64,000 nucleotides of DNA from Anaerocolumna sedimenticola. Its GTDB lineage: Bacteria > Bacillota > Clostridia > Lachnospirales > Lachnospiraceae. A model generated the notes under the pieces. That model saw nothing but the letters and a program-made list of their open reading frames with translations. It was not told where the DNA came from and did not search any database. Every line of letters begins with the position of its first letter. Within the stretch, counting starts at the first letter, position 1. Made by a program: the position numbers and the translations under genes. The stretch spans positions 2,559,501-2,623,500 of the forward strand of contig NZ_CP048000.1 of NCBI RefSeq assembly GCF_009931695.1, written 5' to 3'. Positions 19,149 to 27,678 of the stretch are shown here, one piece after another.

Positions 19149-19364
19149 AAGATCAAAAATTAGTTTAAAATACCCTGTAAGCTGTGAAGAAAGATTGTAA
19201 CAGTATACAGGGTATTCCTATTGTATCTGAAATTTCTTCGGAAACTTGCAATAGGGTATTGTAATTCAGATTCTTGGCGACATAAACCACTATTCTTCCT
19301 CTAATATTTTATTCAATTATTATTTTCAAAGTATAATTCCTCCACCAGTGAAATAATAGCTTTA

Positions 19365-20033
19365 TTATTTTTCTTTTTCTATCATCATGATAAATATTAT
19401 GGCTAAAATAATACAGCAAAACCATACGGCCTGTATGCCAAGGTATTTGCTGAACTCCATTCCTGCAATTGCACCAAGGATAAATAAGAAAATTACTGCA
19501 TAATATTGCAGAAATTTATTTCTGGCTTCTATATCCTTAGTAAGGATATATTGATAAAGCTGTTCCGTACCGGATCGTAAATTTCCGGTACACATGGTTG
19601 AAGCGTAGGCTAAATGATTCATTCTTCTAAAACTTTCCACCTGAATCGAACACACAAAAGAAATCAAAATGTTGGCAAGCATATTCAAGCTGCCAAGTGG
19701 TAAAAATCCAACAATCAAAAGTACAAATATTTCTGCCAAAACAGTGATCTGACGCCAATGTAGTCTATTATTTTCTTTATAAACTTTCTCTATTATATTC
19801 GATAGAATGATACCAAAAATAAATGATAATATGGGAATCAGATAAGAAAGGGCATGTCCGATTTTTCCATCTGCTATGGCAAGGCCCAATAATACAATAT
19901 TACCGGTTTGTGCATTAGCAAAAACTTTTCCCCTTAATACGTAGGTATATGCATCTAAAAATCCTCCGACCAGGGCTAACAGCAATCCGAGATAAAACGA
20001 GTCTGACATATGTTTTTGATTTATATTTTTCAT
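19365..20033 (-). CDS. DUF1275 (YoaK-like) membrane protein
   Basis: 222 residues with about six hydrophobic segments and the family signature GGFLDAYTYVLRGKVFANAQTGNIVLLG near the N-terminus (shown in part: FANAQTGNIV). A second conserved piece, STMCTGNLRSGTEQLY, follows in the middle. DUF1275 proteins are predicted transporters or permease-like membrane proteins with no proven substrate. Monocistronic, transcribed toward rubredoxin and divergent from the TetR gene at 20275, whose operators lie in the shared 240-base spacer, so co-regulation is possible. Ends with basic residues on the cytoplasmic side. Confidence 0.82.
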   Translation of the reverse strand: MKNINQKHMSDSFYLGLLLALVGGFLDAYTYVLRGKVFANAQTGNIVLLGLAIADGKIGHALSYLIPILSFIFGIILSNIIEKVYKENNRLHWRQITVLAEIFVLLIVGFLPLGSLNMLANILISFVCSIQVESFRRMNHLAYASTMCTGNLRSGTEQLYQYILTKDIEARNKFLQYYAVIFLFILGAIAGMEFSKYLGIQAVWFCCIILAIIFIMMIEKEK

Positions 20034-20203
20034 AACAACAGCCTTTCATATGGATAATGTGAGTAGATTATTTAATAATACATGAGATTATGATATAGAA
20101 AATTGTATCACAACAGGTATATGAAAGTAATTGACAAAACGATGAGATATTTATCAGTTACCCCTGATTTTTATCCATAGATTATAATAAATTATCAAAC
20201 CTA

Positions 20204-20256
20204 TTGACCGAATCGGTTAAATATGCTATTTTAGTATTAACCGATTCGGTTAATAC
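20204..20256 (+). promoter_or_regulatory. Promoter with two overlapping TetR operators
   Basis: TTGACC (20204-20209) and TATTTT (20227-20232), 17-base spacer, form the promoter. ACCGAATCGGT lies across the -35 box, and a perfect 23-base palindrome (20234-20256, core TTAACCGATTCGGTTAA) covers the start site. The shared half-site AACCGA/TCGGTT shows the two are copies of one operator. This is a textbook autorepressor layout for the TetR gene that follows 18 bases later and, by read-through, for the downstream genes. Confidence 0.8.
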
Positions 20257-20274
20257 TGTTTGTGAGGTGGTCCG

Positions 20275-20895
20275 GTGGAGAAATTTTTAAGCTTATCCAT
20301 AGAAAAACAAAATACTATTATTAATGCTGCCTTAACTTGCTTTGGCACTAACGGTTATAAAAAAGCATCAATAAGTGATATTGCAGCTGCTGCCGGTGTT
20401 TCAAAAGCTTTGATATTTCATTACTTTGGAACAAAAAAAGCTTTATATTTATATTTAATTCAATCGTGCGGCAATCTACTTATGAAAGAAATTAATGATA
20501 AGTTTGATAAAAATGTTACTGATTTTTTTGACAGAATAAAACTTTTAACTAATATTAAAATTTCGGTTATGAAAAAGCATCCGGCAATGCTTAGCTTTTT
20601 AAATGGTGTGTATTTTGAAAATGATGATGAAGTAAAAGACGAGATTAAAGCACTTCTGAAAAATGACAAGGGTGAGCACTTGGAAAGCAGAATTACATTT
20701 GACGGTATGAATACCTCAAAATTTAAGGAAGGTATTGATCCGGGGCTGATAATGAAAATAATTACATGGCTTACCGAAGGATATATAAGCAAATTGACGG
20801 GAAAAACTGAGATTGACTATGATGTCTTATCCAAAGAATTTGAGGAATGTATCAATCTATTTAAAAACAACTTTTATAAGGAAAAATATTTGTAA
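20275..20895 (+). CDS. TetR family regulator of the rph-like operon
   Basis: 206 residues. The helix-turn-helix is SISDIAAAAGVSKALIFHYFGTKK (residues ~30-50); the rest is the variable ligand domain. It starts at GTG 20275 with GAGGTGG upstream. Two palindromic operators overlap its promoter, so it almost certainly represses itself. The next gene (21070) and a small membrane protein are on the same strand, but 174 bases separate them, so co-transcription is likely and not proven. Ligand unknown; a rifamycin-like or other toxic compound would fit the downstream enzyme. Confidence 0.88.
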   Translation: MEKFLSLSIEKQNTIINAALTCFGTNGYKKASISDIAAAAGVSKALIFHYFGTKKALYLYLIQSCGNLLMKEINDKFDKNVTDFFDRIKLLTNIKISVMKKHPAMLSFLNGVYFENDDEVKDEIKALLKNDKGEHLESRITFDGMNTSKFKEGIDPGLIMKIITWLTEGYISKLTGKTEIDYDVLSKEFEECINLFKNNFYKEKYL

Positions 20896-21069
20896 GGAAA
20901 ATATTTATAAGGTTATAGTAAGCAGTATGACGGACCAATGAATACCATTTTGATTTGGCTTCAGCGGCCTTAAGGGTCAGATTTATTTTTAAATTGTATC
21001 AATTGTATGATTTATGGTTATTTGTTTCACAAATCCTATAGAATGTATAAAACTGGGAGGAGAATAGGT

Positions 21070-23715
21070 ATGGACTCATATGTACTCGGTCTTCAGGAAA
21101 TCGACAAGACAATGACCCGGCTGGTGGGAGGTAAAGGTGCTAACTTGGGGGAACTATCCGGAATCGGCGGAATAAGGGTACCGGAAGGTTTTTGTGTTAC
21201 CACGGAAGCCTATAAGAAGCTCGTTGGACAAACACCGGAATTGAATGCTTTGCTGGAGCAGTTATCACTGTTAAAATCAGAGGACAGGGAAAGAATCAGC
21301 GAAATTAGCGGGAAGATACGAAATGTCATTGAATGTGCGGAAATTACAAAGGAGATTGATGAAGCGGTTACCCGCAAACTTATAAAACTGGGAGACAAAA
21401 ATGCTTATGCTGTTCGTTCCAGTGCAACAGCAGAGGATCTGCCAACGGCTTCCTTTGCTGGGCAGCAGGATACGTATTTGAACATTATCGGAAAAGAAGA
21501 CATATTAAAACACATCAGCAAGTGTTTCGCATCGCTTTTTACGGACCGGGCGGTGATTTACCGAATGCAGTACGGCTTCGACCACAATAAGGTCCATCTG
21601 TCGGTGGTCATTCAAAAAATGGTTTTTCCGGAAGCAGCCGGTATTATGTTTACCGCAGACCCCATCACATCGAATAGGAAAGTTGTGTCTATCGATGCCA
21701 GTTTCGGTCTGGGTGAAGCATTAGTTTCAGGTTTGGTAGATTCTGATATTTATAAAGTTCGGGAGGGAAAGATTGTCGATAAAAAAATATCAAAGAAAAA
21801 ACTGGCTATCTATGCATTAAAAGAAGGCGGTACCAAGGAACAGCAGATTGAGCCGGAGAAACAGAATAAACAAACTCTGACGGATGAGCAGATTTTGCAG
21901 CTCGAGAAAACAGGCAGAAAGATTGAGGACTATTTTGGGTGCCCTCAGGACATCGAATGGTGCATATATAAAGGAGAATTTTATATTGTACAGAGCCGTC
22001 CCATTACTACGTTGTATCCTGTACCGAATATAAATGACGGGAAAAATCATGTCTATATGTCCATGGGACACCAACAGATGATGACAGATGTCATGAAGCC
22101 GTTAGGCATATCCTTCTTCCCTGTCTGGCTAAAGAAGATTACAAGCGGTCCCGTAGCCGTGGCCGGAGGAAGGATGTATTTGGATGTATCCTACGAGCTT
22201 GCTTCACCGATGGCATCTAAGATTTTTGTAAGCAGTGGTCTCGGTTCGGTAGACATCCTGATACAGAAAGCGCTCACCAATATCCTGAAAAGGAAGGATT
22301 ATATCAAAACACTGGCCCGGGGAAAGACGTCAATGGGCCTAAGCGGCGGCACGATGGGGCAGGTGGCTTCCGGCTTCATACAAGCGAGAAAAATAGAACA
22401 GGAGAATGACGCCGGTCTCTTACACAAAATTTTTGCCAAGCATGAAACACAAGTTCGTGATCTGGAGCAAAGGATAAGCGGTAAAACGGGAACCGACCTG
22501 TTTGATTTTATTCTGCAGGATATGGACGAAGCTTATAAATCTATTGTTTTGGACAATTACGGTGTGGGAATTGTCGGCGTCTTTGCTCCCAACTGGATTA
22601 AGAAAAATATGAAGAAATGGCTGGATGAAGATGACGTTACTGATATCCTTACTCAATCCCTCGACAACAATGTCACTGCGGAAATGGGGCTTGAACTTTT
22701 GGATGTGGCGGATGTTGTCCGGCAGTATCCCGCTGTTATGGATTATTTCCGGCATGCCGGCGATGAAACCTTTTTTGAGGAGCTGGAGAAGCTTCAAGGG
22801 GGCAAGGCCGTCGGTGATTCCATACGGGATTACTTAAAAAAATATGGCGTACGCTGCCCGGGAGAAATCGATATTACAAGACCAAGATGGGCCGAAAAAC
22901 CGACGATGCTGACACCCCTGATTCTTAATAATATCAAGAATTTCCAGCCGGGTTCCCATCAAATTATATTTGAACAAAAACGTTTGGAAGCAGAACGGAA
23001 GGAACAAGAGCTGATCAGCCGTTTGCAGCAACTGCCCGGTGGCAGCCAAAAGGCGGAAAAAGCAAGGAAGAAGATCAGTGTTATGCGTAATTTCATCGGT
23101 TTCAGGGAGTACCCTATGTATGCAATGATGCAACGTTTTTATGTTTATAAGCAAGCTTTGAAGAAAGAAGCCGCCCTGCTGGTGCAAAAAAGTGTGATTC
23201 AGGAACCGGAGGATATCTATTATCTGACCTTTGAGGAACTGCGGGAGGTTATCCGCACAAACCGGCTGGATTACAGTATCATCATAAAACGAAAGGCGGA
23301 CTGCGAGGTCAATGGAAAATTGACGCCGCCCCGGGTCATGACATCCGATGGTGAGATTATTACCGGCGAGTATAATACCGGCGAAACACCTAAGGGCGCT
23401 TTGATTGGAATTGCTGTTTCATCAGGCGTCATTGAAGGCAGGGCGCGTATTGTTTTAAACCTGGAAGATGCCCACATTGAAGAGGGTGATATACTGGTTA
23501 CAGCCTTTACTGATCCCAGCTGGACGCCGCTGTTCGTATCGGTTAAAGGCCTGGTTACGGAAGTAGGCGGAATGATGACCCATGGCGCTGTTGTTGCAAG
23601 GGAATACGGTCTTCCCGCAGTTGTGAGTGTTGAAAATGCCACTAAGCTGATCAAAGACGGACAAAAGATAAGAATAAACGGCACGAAAGGATATGTGGAA
23701 ATCCTGGAATCGTGA
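21070..23715 (+). CDS. rph: Rifampin phosphotransferase-like protein (PEP-synthase family)
   Basis: 881 residues from ATG 21070 (GGGAGGAG upstream; the 21-codon longer reading starts in non-coding leader). Order: ATP-grasp domain (LVGGKGANLGELS at residue ~17; YAVRSSATAEDLPTASFAGQ ~115), a middle substrate-binding region, and a C-terminal swivelling phosphohistidine domain with catalytic His in GGMMTHGAVVAREYG (~838). This is the layout of rifampin phosphotransferase, which inactivates rifamycins with ATP, and its opening is closer to that family than to true PEP synthase, which is ~800 residues and differs at the start. Activity on rifampin is inference. The gene is visibly more GC-rich than its neighbours, which suggests transfer. 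Confidence 0.78.
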   Translation: MDSYVLGLQEIDKTMTRLVGGKGANLGELSGIGGIRVPEGFCVTTEAYKKLVGQTPELNALLEQLSLLKSEDRERISEISGKIRNVIECAEITKEIDEAVTRKLIKLGDKNAYAVRSSATAEDLPTASFAGQQDTYLNIIGKEDILKHISKCFASLFTDRAVIYRMQYGFDHNKVHLSVVIQKMVFPEAAGIMFTADPITSNRKVVSIDASFGLGEALVSGLVDSDIYKVREGKIVDKKISKKKLAIYALKEGGTKEQQIEPEKQNKQTLTDEQILQLEKTGRKIEDYFGCPQDIEWCIYKGEFYIVQSRPITTLYPVPNINDGKNHVYMSMGHQQMMTDVMKPLGISFFPVWLKKITSGPVAVAGGRMYLDVSYELASPMASKIFVSSGLGSVDILIQKALTNILKRKDYIKTLARGKTSMGLSGGTMGQVASGFIQARKIEQENDAGLLHKIFAKHETQVRDLEQRISGKTGTDLFDFILQDMDEAYKSIVLDNYGVGIVGVFAPNWIKKNMKKWLDEDDVTDILTQSLDNNVTAEMGLELLDVADVVRQYPAVMDYFRHAGDETFFEELEKLQGGKAVGDSIRDYLKKYGVRCPGEIDITRPRWAEKPTMLTPLILNNIKNFQPGSHQIIFEQKRLEAERKEQELISRLQQLPGGSQKAEKARKKISVMRNFIGFREYPMYAMMQRFYVYKQALKKEAALLVQKSVIQEPEDIYYLTFEELREVIRTNRLDYSIIIKRKADCEVNGKLTPPRVMTSDGEIITGEYNTGETPKGALIGIAVSSGVIEGRARIVLNLEDAHIEEGDILVTAFTDPSWTPLFVSVKGLVTEVGGMMTHGAVVAREYGLPAVVSVENATKLIKDGQKIRINGTKGYVEILES

Positions 23716-23769
23716 AAATTGTTACTCTTGTAAATGAAGAGTTCGAATATATAAGAGAGGAGATTATTT

Positions 23770-24231
23770 ATGACCAGAGCGTTTACCGAAATACTGATTC
23801 TTGTCATCAACGCCCTTAGTGCCGACACGCTGGCCTATATTGCAGGGGTCATCCAAAAAGTGATGAACCATATGGATGAGGCCGCTTTCCAAAATTTAAC
23901 GAAGCAACTGCATAAGTCTATGCATAGGTCGCTCTATATGATTATAACAGCAGAATTACCAAAAATTGCTTTTATTCCTTATTTTATTATCTTCGGTTTC
24001 ACCAATTGGTGGTTCACAGCAGGTGCTGTTGTCGCTGTCGCTGCCTCGTTGTTTGTCAGCAAACCTCTCATTTTGCCCACTTATAAAAAGATTTATGATT
24101 CTCTTGAAAGCAGCGATGTATCCGGACTGCGGGAATGGCGCCGGAAATTACAGGCCAGGAACAGATTTCGAGCGGTACTTCAGTTTGTATCCGTCATCCT
24201 TATGATAATTGGGCTGTACGGAGTATCTTAA
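23770..24231 (+). CDS. Small membrane protein, DUF1772-like
   Basis: 153 residues with four likely membrane segments (about residues 8-28, 58-78, 82-100 and 134-151) separated by polar helices. The pattern (small residue-rich first helix, VMNHMDEAAFQNLTKQ loop, central KPLILPTYKKI) resembles the DUF1772/anthrone-oxygenase-like membrane family, but the match is by eye. It follows the rph-like gene by 54 bases with AGAGAGGAG upstream of ATG and ends at a strong terminator, so it is the last gene of the TetR operon. Its base composition matches the rph-like gene. Confidence 0.6.
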   Translation: MTRAFTEILILVINALSADTLAYIAGVIQKVMNHMDEAAFQNLTKQLHKSMHRSLYMIITAELPKIAFIPYFIIFGFTNWWFTAGAVVAVAASLFVSKPLILPTYKKIYDSLESSDVSGLREWRRKLQARNRFRAVLQFVSVILMIIGLYGVS

Positions 24232-24267
24232 AAAAATGAGACAATATGAGAATAAAATAGGTTATTA

Positions 24268-24301
24268 AAAGGACGTACTTGCTATTGCAGGTACGTCCTT
24301 T
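24268..24301 (+). terminator. Terminator of the rph-like operon
   Basis: Perfect 11-base inverted repeat AAAGGACGTAC (24268-24278) and GTACGTCCTTT (24291-24301), 37 bases after the last stop codon. Confidence 0.85.
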
Positions 24302-24336
24302 GCCACGAAAGGAGGTGTTTATGGGGATAGAGACCC

Positions 24337-25176
24337 TTATCGGTTTAGTATTTGTTTTAAATTGTCCACTTGTTCAATAATTTCTTCTTTTGCAGTGCTG
24401 TTAACGCGATTGTTAGACATAATTGGACAACCAATACCAATCCTATCGTTGTGTCTTCCATATTCTAAAGTTACTATCTTTGGAGAGCAAACGCTTAAAA
24501 CATTTTTTAGTGTTCTATATCCCAACTCATTTATTTTTATATGGCACATTATATCATTATTACGTTCTGCCCAACCATTTATATGAATTTCATACGTATT
24601 ATCTAAAGGTAATTGATATAAATATTTTTCAAAATTCTCTCCTTTTACTCTCGCAGAACAAAAAGCATGACTTATATCAAGAAGAAATTGGACATTAGTT
24701 TCTTTTATAATTGTAGAAATAAAATCAGGCTCAATACAAACACCAAACATATTACTGTCAACATTTTCAAAAGAGAGAAAATCCAAGTTGGGGAATTTTT
24801 CTTTTAAGTAATTAATATTTTTAATTATTATATTAAGATTTTGAATTCTGGATAAGGTTTTATCTATACCAGCAAGGTGGAGTGATATTCCTGGGGTTTC
24901 TGATATATGCAGTAATTTATTCACGATTTCAACATTCAAATCCTCTATAAACGTCACAGACCCAATATTATGTGGCGAAGGGTTTAATCCATGTAATAAA
25001 ATAGGTTTTACTTCCTTGATATTTTCAACAAATTCACCAAACTCAGTCAAATCGCTTTTGTTTAACATACCCATCTGAAAAACCAATGATGGGAATTTAA
25101 AATAATCAATATCAATTTTACTTTCCCGAACAAGTTCCTCTGTTTCATGATAATAGTTACAAGCAAGCTTAATCAT
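24337..25176 (-). CDS. TIM-barrel metalloprotein, DUF692/MNIO-like
   Basis: 279 residues. Metal-type residues lie at the positions expected on the barrel strands of DUF692 multinuclear iron oxidases, which modify ribosomal peptides: His in ILLHGLN (~60) and ISLHLAG (~97), Glu in LSFENVDS (~135), Asp/His in FLLDISHAF (~165), Glu-x-His in TYEIHINGW (~195), His in DIMCHIKIN (~207), and Glu in VTLEYGRHND (~237). A sugar-phosphate isomerase-like barrel is the main alternative. No precursor peptide with a Cys-rich core was found beside it, nor the usual DUF2063 partner. It starts at ATG 25174-25176, with AAAGAGGTTATA upstream, behind a 200-base structured leader. The codons are AT-rich, consistent with imported DNA. 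Confidence 0.55.
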   Translation of the reverse strand: MIKLACNYYHETEELVRESKIDIDYFKFPSLVFQMGMLNKSDLTEFGEFVENIKEVKPILLHGLNPSPHNIGSVTFIEDLNVEIVNKLLHISETPGISLHLAGIDKTLSRIQNLNIIIKNINYLKEKFPNLDFLSFENVDSNMFGVCIEPDFISTIIKETNVQFLLDISHAFCSARVKGENFEKYLYQLPLDNTYEIHINGWAERNNDIMCHIKINELGYRTLKNVLSVCSPKIVTLEYGRHNDRIGIGCPIMSNNRVNSTAKEEIIEQVDNLKQILNR

Positions 25177-25255
25177 ATTATAACCTCTTTATCTCTTTAT
25201 AATTTTTGAAAGCGAGTAAATTCTATTTTTGTATTTATGGTCATTACACTGCGAA

Positions 25256-25383
25256 GCCATTCTCGAATGGCTTTACCTATCTTAAACAATAGGAACAATA
25301 AGCACAAAAAATAACTGCCCCTTGTTTAGCGGGCTCATTAGGCAGTTAGCTGAACATTGAGGTTAACCGCTTTGTGGGCGGTT
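25256..25383 (-). promoter_or_regulatory. Attenuator-like leader of the MNIO-like gene, with uORF
   Basis: Read on the minus strand: a hairpin TAACCGC/GCGGTTA (25363-25383); a second hairpin AACTGCC/GGCAGTT (arms 25340-25346 and 25314-25320) followed by ATTTTTT, an intrinsic-terminator layout; and a third perfect hairpin GCCATTC/GAATGGC (25256-25271). An 18-codon ORF, MSPLNKGQLFFVLIVPIV (25338 to 25282), starts inside the second hairpin. The layout resembles translation-coupled attenuators of clostridial resistance genes. The inference is moderate, as no consensus family was recognised. Confidence 0.5.
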
Positions 25384-25548
25384 ACTCCTTTTCTTAACTT
25401 AAATATAGCACTTTTATTCATCAAAGTGAAGCGTATTATTCTTAATTTTTACAATACGCTGGTGGCACGTTGGGACATGGCATCAAGAGGATTTAATTGG
25501 TAATACATAATAAGACGATAACTGCTTTAAGCCCATATTATAAATTTT

Positions 25549-25845
25549 GTGTCAGATTTAAGAAATAAATTTCCAGAGATAGAAAGCGTAGTCCGTGAGG
25601 GAGAACCTGTTTATTTAACCAAAAACGGTTATGGAGCTATGGTTGTTATGAGCCTTGAGAAATATGCTGAACTAACAGATGATGTAGAAATCAAGTTGGA
25701 TGAAGCAGATAAAGCCGCAGCTATGGATAAGACTCGATATTCTCATGATGAAGTTTTTTCAAGATTAAGGGAGAGAATCCCGAAAGTATTGAGCCATACC
25801 AATCTGCAAAAGACAGAAAACATCCATACTACCGCATATATGTGA
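25549..25845 (+). pseudogene. Phd/prevent-host-death antitoxin fused to toxin tail by deletion
   Basis: The N-terminal part is a Phd-family antitoxin: VSDLRNKFPEIES, then the hydrophobic YGAMVVMSLEKYAEL. The original start is lost: the upstream frame (AHIIINF before VSDLRN) still resembles the usual Phd opening but begins after a stop codon, and only GTG 25549 is open. After RLRERIPK the frame reads out of place across the tail of a toxin gene whose own frame (25773-25937) encodes ENPESIEPYQSAKDRKHPYY and a RelE/ParE-type end. So an internal deletion joined the antitoxin to the 3' part of its toxin gene. Neither partner should work as a normal module. Confidence 0.75.
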
Positions 25846-25937
25846 AAAACTTAATAATTTACTACGTTATAATTGATAACGATTATGATGAGTCTAAAAT
25901 AATTAAAGTTCGCCTTGTCCTGTATAGAAAGGGATAA
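25773..25937 (+). pseudogene. RelE/ParE-type toxin, 3' remnant
   Basis: Reads ENPESIEPYQSAKDRKHPYY, then RIYVKNLIIYYVIID and a tail ending VRLVLYRKG, matching the C-terminal half of RelE/ParE-like plasmid-stabilisation toxins (the YYRIYVKN motif and the VRVLYRKRD-type ending). The N-terminal half and start codon are gone. It overlaps the antitoxin remnant in another frame, which fixes the deletion junction near 25770-25785. Confidence 0.7.
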
Positions 25938-26103
25938 AACAAAACTGGTATAATATTGCAATATGGGAGTAGGCAAAATGCCTGCTCCTTATTTCTAGGT
26001 TTCAAACATAGGATAGACAATAATTGGAATTCGATGTATTATTAATTAATATAATCAATCGTTTAAAAGTGGATTGGAAATAATTGATACGAAGGAGACA
26101 AGA

Positions 26104-26517
26104 ATGGGAGAAATATGGGTTGCAACAAAGGCATTGATATTATATAACAAACGAGCATTAATAATTCAACGCTCAAATTATTGTGGAGTTGGTGAAAACG
26201 AATGGGAATTTGCTGGAGGCGGTTTAAAGTTTGGAGAAGATTTGCTAGATGGTCTTTCTCGTGAAATACTAGAAGAGGTCGGTTTGACTGTTCGGATAGA
26301 TAGGCTTTTATATGCCATATCCAGATTAGTAAACCCACAACGGCAAATAATTGGATTGACATACCTTTGTTATGCCAACACTGACAAGGTTATTCTTTCA
26401 AATGAACATAGAAACTTTTTATGGGCAACACGTGAGCAGCTTGAAAAAATGTTAACTAAACCTATGTTGGATGACCTTACTATTAATTCAGTGTTGGAAC
26501 AGCTTGACATAATATAA
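26104..26517 (+). CDS. NUDIX hydrolase
   Basis: 137 residues from ATG 26104, which has GAAGGAG at 26091-26097; an in-frame TTG ten codons upstream is a weaker choice. The Nudix box is complete: GGLKFGEDLLDGLSREILEEVGL (residues ~37-60; G-x5-E-x7-REILEE-x-G-L). It cleaves a nucleoside diphosphate linked to another group; substrate unknown. N-terminal VATKALILYNKRALIIQRS is the typical first strand. It lies alone in the accessory stretch, ~80 bases before the broken yyaL 5' end, and its AT-rich codons match that stretch. Confidence 0.85.
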   Translation: MGEIWVATKALILYNKRALIIQRSNYCGVGENEWEFAGGGLKFGEDLLDGLSREILEEVGLTVRIDRLLYAISRLVNPQRQIIGLTYLCYANTDKVILSNEHRNFLWATREQLEKMLTKPMLDDLTINSVLEQLDII

Positions 26518-26598
26518 TGTTGTTTACTTACCTATAAGCACTTGTGCGTACGATAAGTTTATCTTGTTAAAAAAATATGCCGATAAGGAGTTTCGTCT

Positions 26599-26763
26599 AT
26601 GAATACAACCAAACATGTAACAAATAAGGGTCAAGCAACTACCGAAATACCAAATAAATTAATCAACGAAAAATCCCCTTACCTGTTACAGCACGCATAC
26701 AACCCTGTGAACTGGTACCCCAGGGGTTCAACTGGTGGCAGTCAAGTTACTGCACCCAGATAA
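26599..26763 (+). pseudogene. yyaL-type gene, 5' fragment
   Basis: Reads [11 protein letters not shown], then [20 protein letters not shown] and VNWYP, the opening of the YyaL/DUF255 thioredoxin-domain family, with AAGGAG before the ATG. Similarity ends abruptly after NWYP (~26720); the next codons run into a stop at 26761. A second, different copy of the same opening starts at 29060 and continues into the rest of the gene. This is the native-looking 5' end left behind by whatever inserted in between. Confidence 0.8.
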
Positions 26764-27195
26764 ACTAATTTAATCTACTGAATTATAATAAGGTGTATAA
26801 GCAAAACAATTCAAACAACACGTCAAGAAGTTACTCTACTAATTTTGTAAAACTATATTAATCAACATTTATTTTGAGTCTCCACCTTTTAATATAGAAA
26901 TAATAGAATTGGTCATATTTACTTATCGCTTACTATGTGATATGCTTTCATTAACAACAAATTGCAAACAAGCGATAATTGTATAAGTATTAGCTTTGAG
27001 GCAATCACTACATATTAAACATTTGTAAAATTTGAAAATTGAGTTTATGTTCTAAGCAAAAAAAGAAAGGGGTATAACTTTATGAGAACATATGTTATTC
27101 ATGCATAGCAGAGGCTATTGCATAATAATTAACTATTAGAATTATGAAATAGCCTTTGCTCAAGCCTAAGATAAATTATTTTTAGGAGGAGCGCA
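26764..27195 (+). other. 432-bp spacer with a leader peptide and hairpin
   Basis: The first ~300 bases show nothing recognisable. A short ORF MRTYVIHA (27082-27108) sits behind a strong AAAGAAAGGGG ribosome site and is followed at once by a strong hairpin (arms AGGCTATT-g-CATAAT at 27112-27126 and ATTATG-a-AATAGCCT at about 27140-27157). Leader peptide plus hairpin, 30 bases before the next gene, looks like attenuation control. Confidence 0.45.
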
Positions 27196-27474
27196 ATGAG
27201 CTATATAAAAGGCATTGATGTATTGCCACAGGAATTATTAGATTTAATTCAAAACTATGTTGATGGGGAATATATTTATATTCCCAGAAAAGAATGCAAC
27301 AGAAAGTTTTGGGGGGAAACAACCAGAAGTAAAAGGGGAACTTCAATTAGAAACGCAGACATTTATAAGAAATATAAAGAGGGTGTATCTACAAAAGTTC
27401 TTTCTGAAATGTATTATTTATCTCAAAAAAGTATACAGAAAATTATTTTTGAAATGAAAAAAGTCAACGAATAA
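27196..27474 (+). CDS. CD3324-like small helix-turn-helix protein
   Basis: 92 residues starting VLPQELLDLIQNYVDGEYIYIPRKE, a layout I recognise from small clostridial proteins named after C. difficile CD3324. The C-terminal half (NADIYKKYKEGVSTKVLSEMYYLSQKSIQKII) looks like a helix-turn-helix of the Mor/resolvase kind, so DNA binding is likely. AGGAGGAG precedes the ATG. It has a terminator at its 3' end and a leader with a hairpin at the 5' end. Single gene in the accessory stretch. Role unknown. Confidence 0.65.
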   Translation: MSYIKGIDVLPQELLDLIQNYVDGEYIYIPRKECNRKFWGETTRSKRGTSIRNADIYKKYKEGVSTKVLSEMYYLSQKSIQKIIFEMKKVNE

Positions 27475-27476
27475 CA

Positions 27477-27515
27477 AAATGCGTCATTAAGCATAAGCTT
27501 AAGTGGCGCATTTTT
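27477..27515 (+). terminator. Terminator after the CD3324-like gene
   Basis: AAATGCGTCATTAAGC pairs with GCTTAAGTGGCGCATTT (one bulge) and is followed by TTTT, directly after the stop codon. Confidence 0.75.
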
Positions 27516-27678
27516 AATTCTGAAAAATGTTGTAGGTTGAACCATTGAGATGCCTGGTGATATCATATGGATGGAAGTTTAAGAAAGTGGTGAAGCCAAT
27601 GGTAAAATAGCTAAATGATTCTCTAAATACTCTAAGCATATTATATGACAAAATTATATATTAAAAGGAGGTTCCAAA

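Noticed and set aside
24321..24380. 19-codon ORF MGIETLIGLVFVLNCPLVQ with a strong GAAAGGAGG site
   Set aside because: It overlaps the 3' end of the MNIO-like gene on the other strand and is too short to assign; it may be the start of a gene cut off when the accessory DNA arrived, but nothing confirms this.
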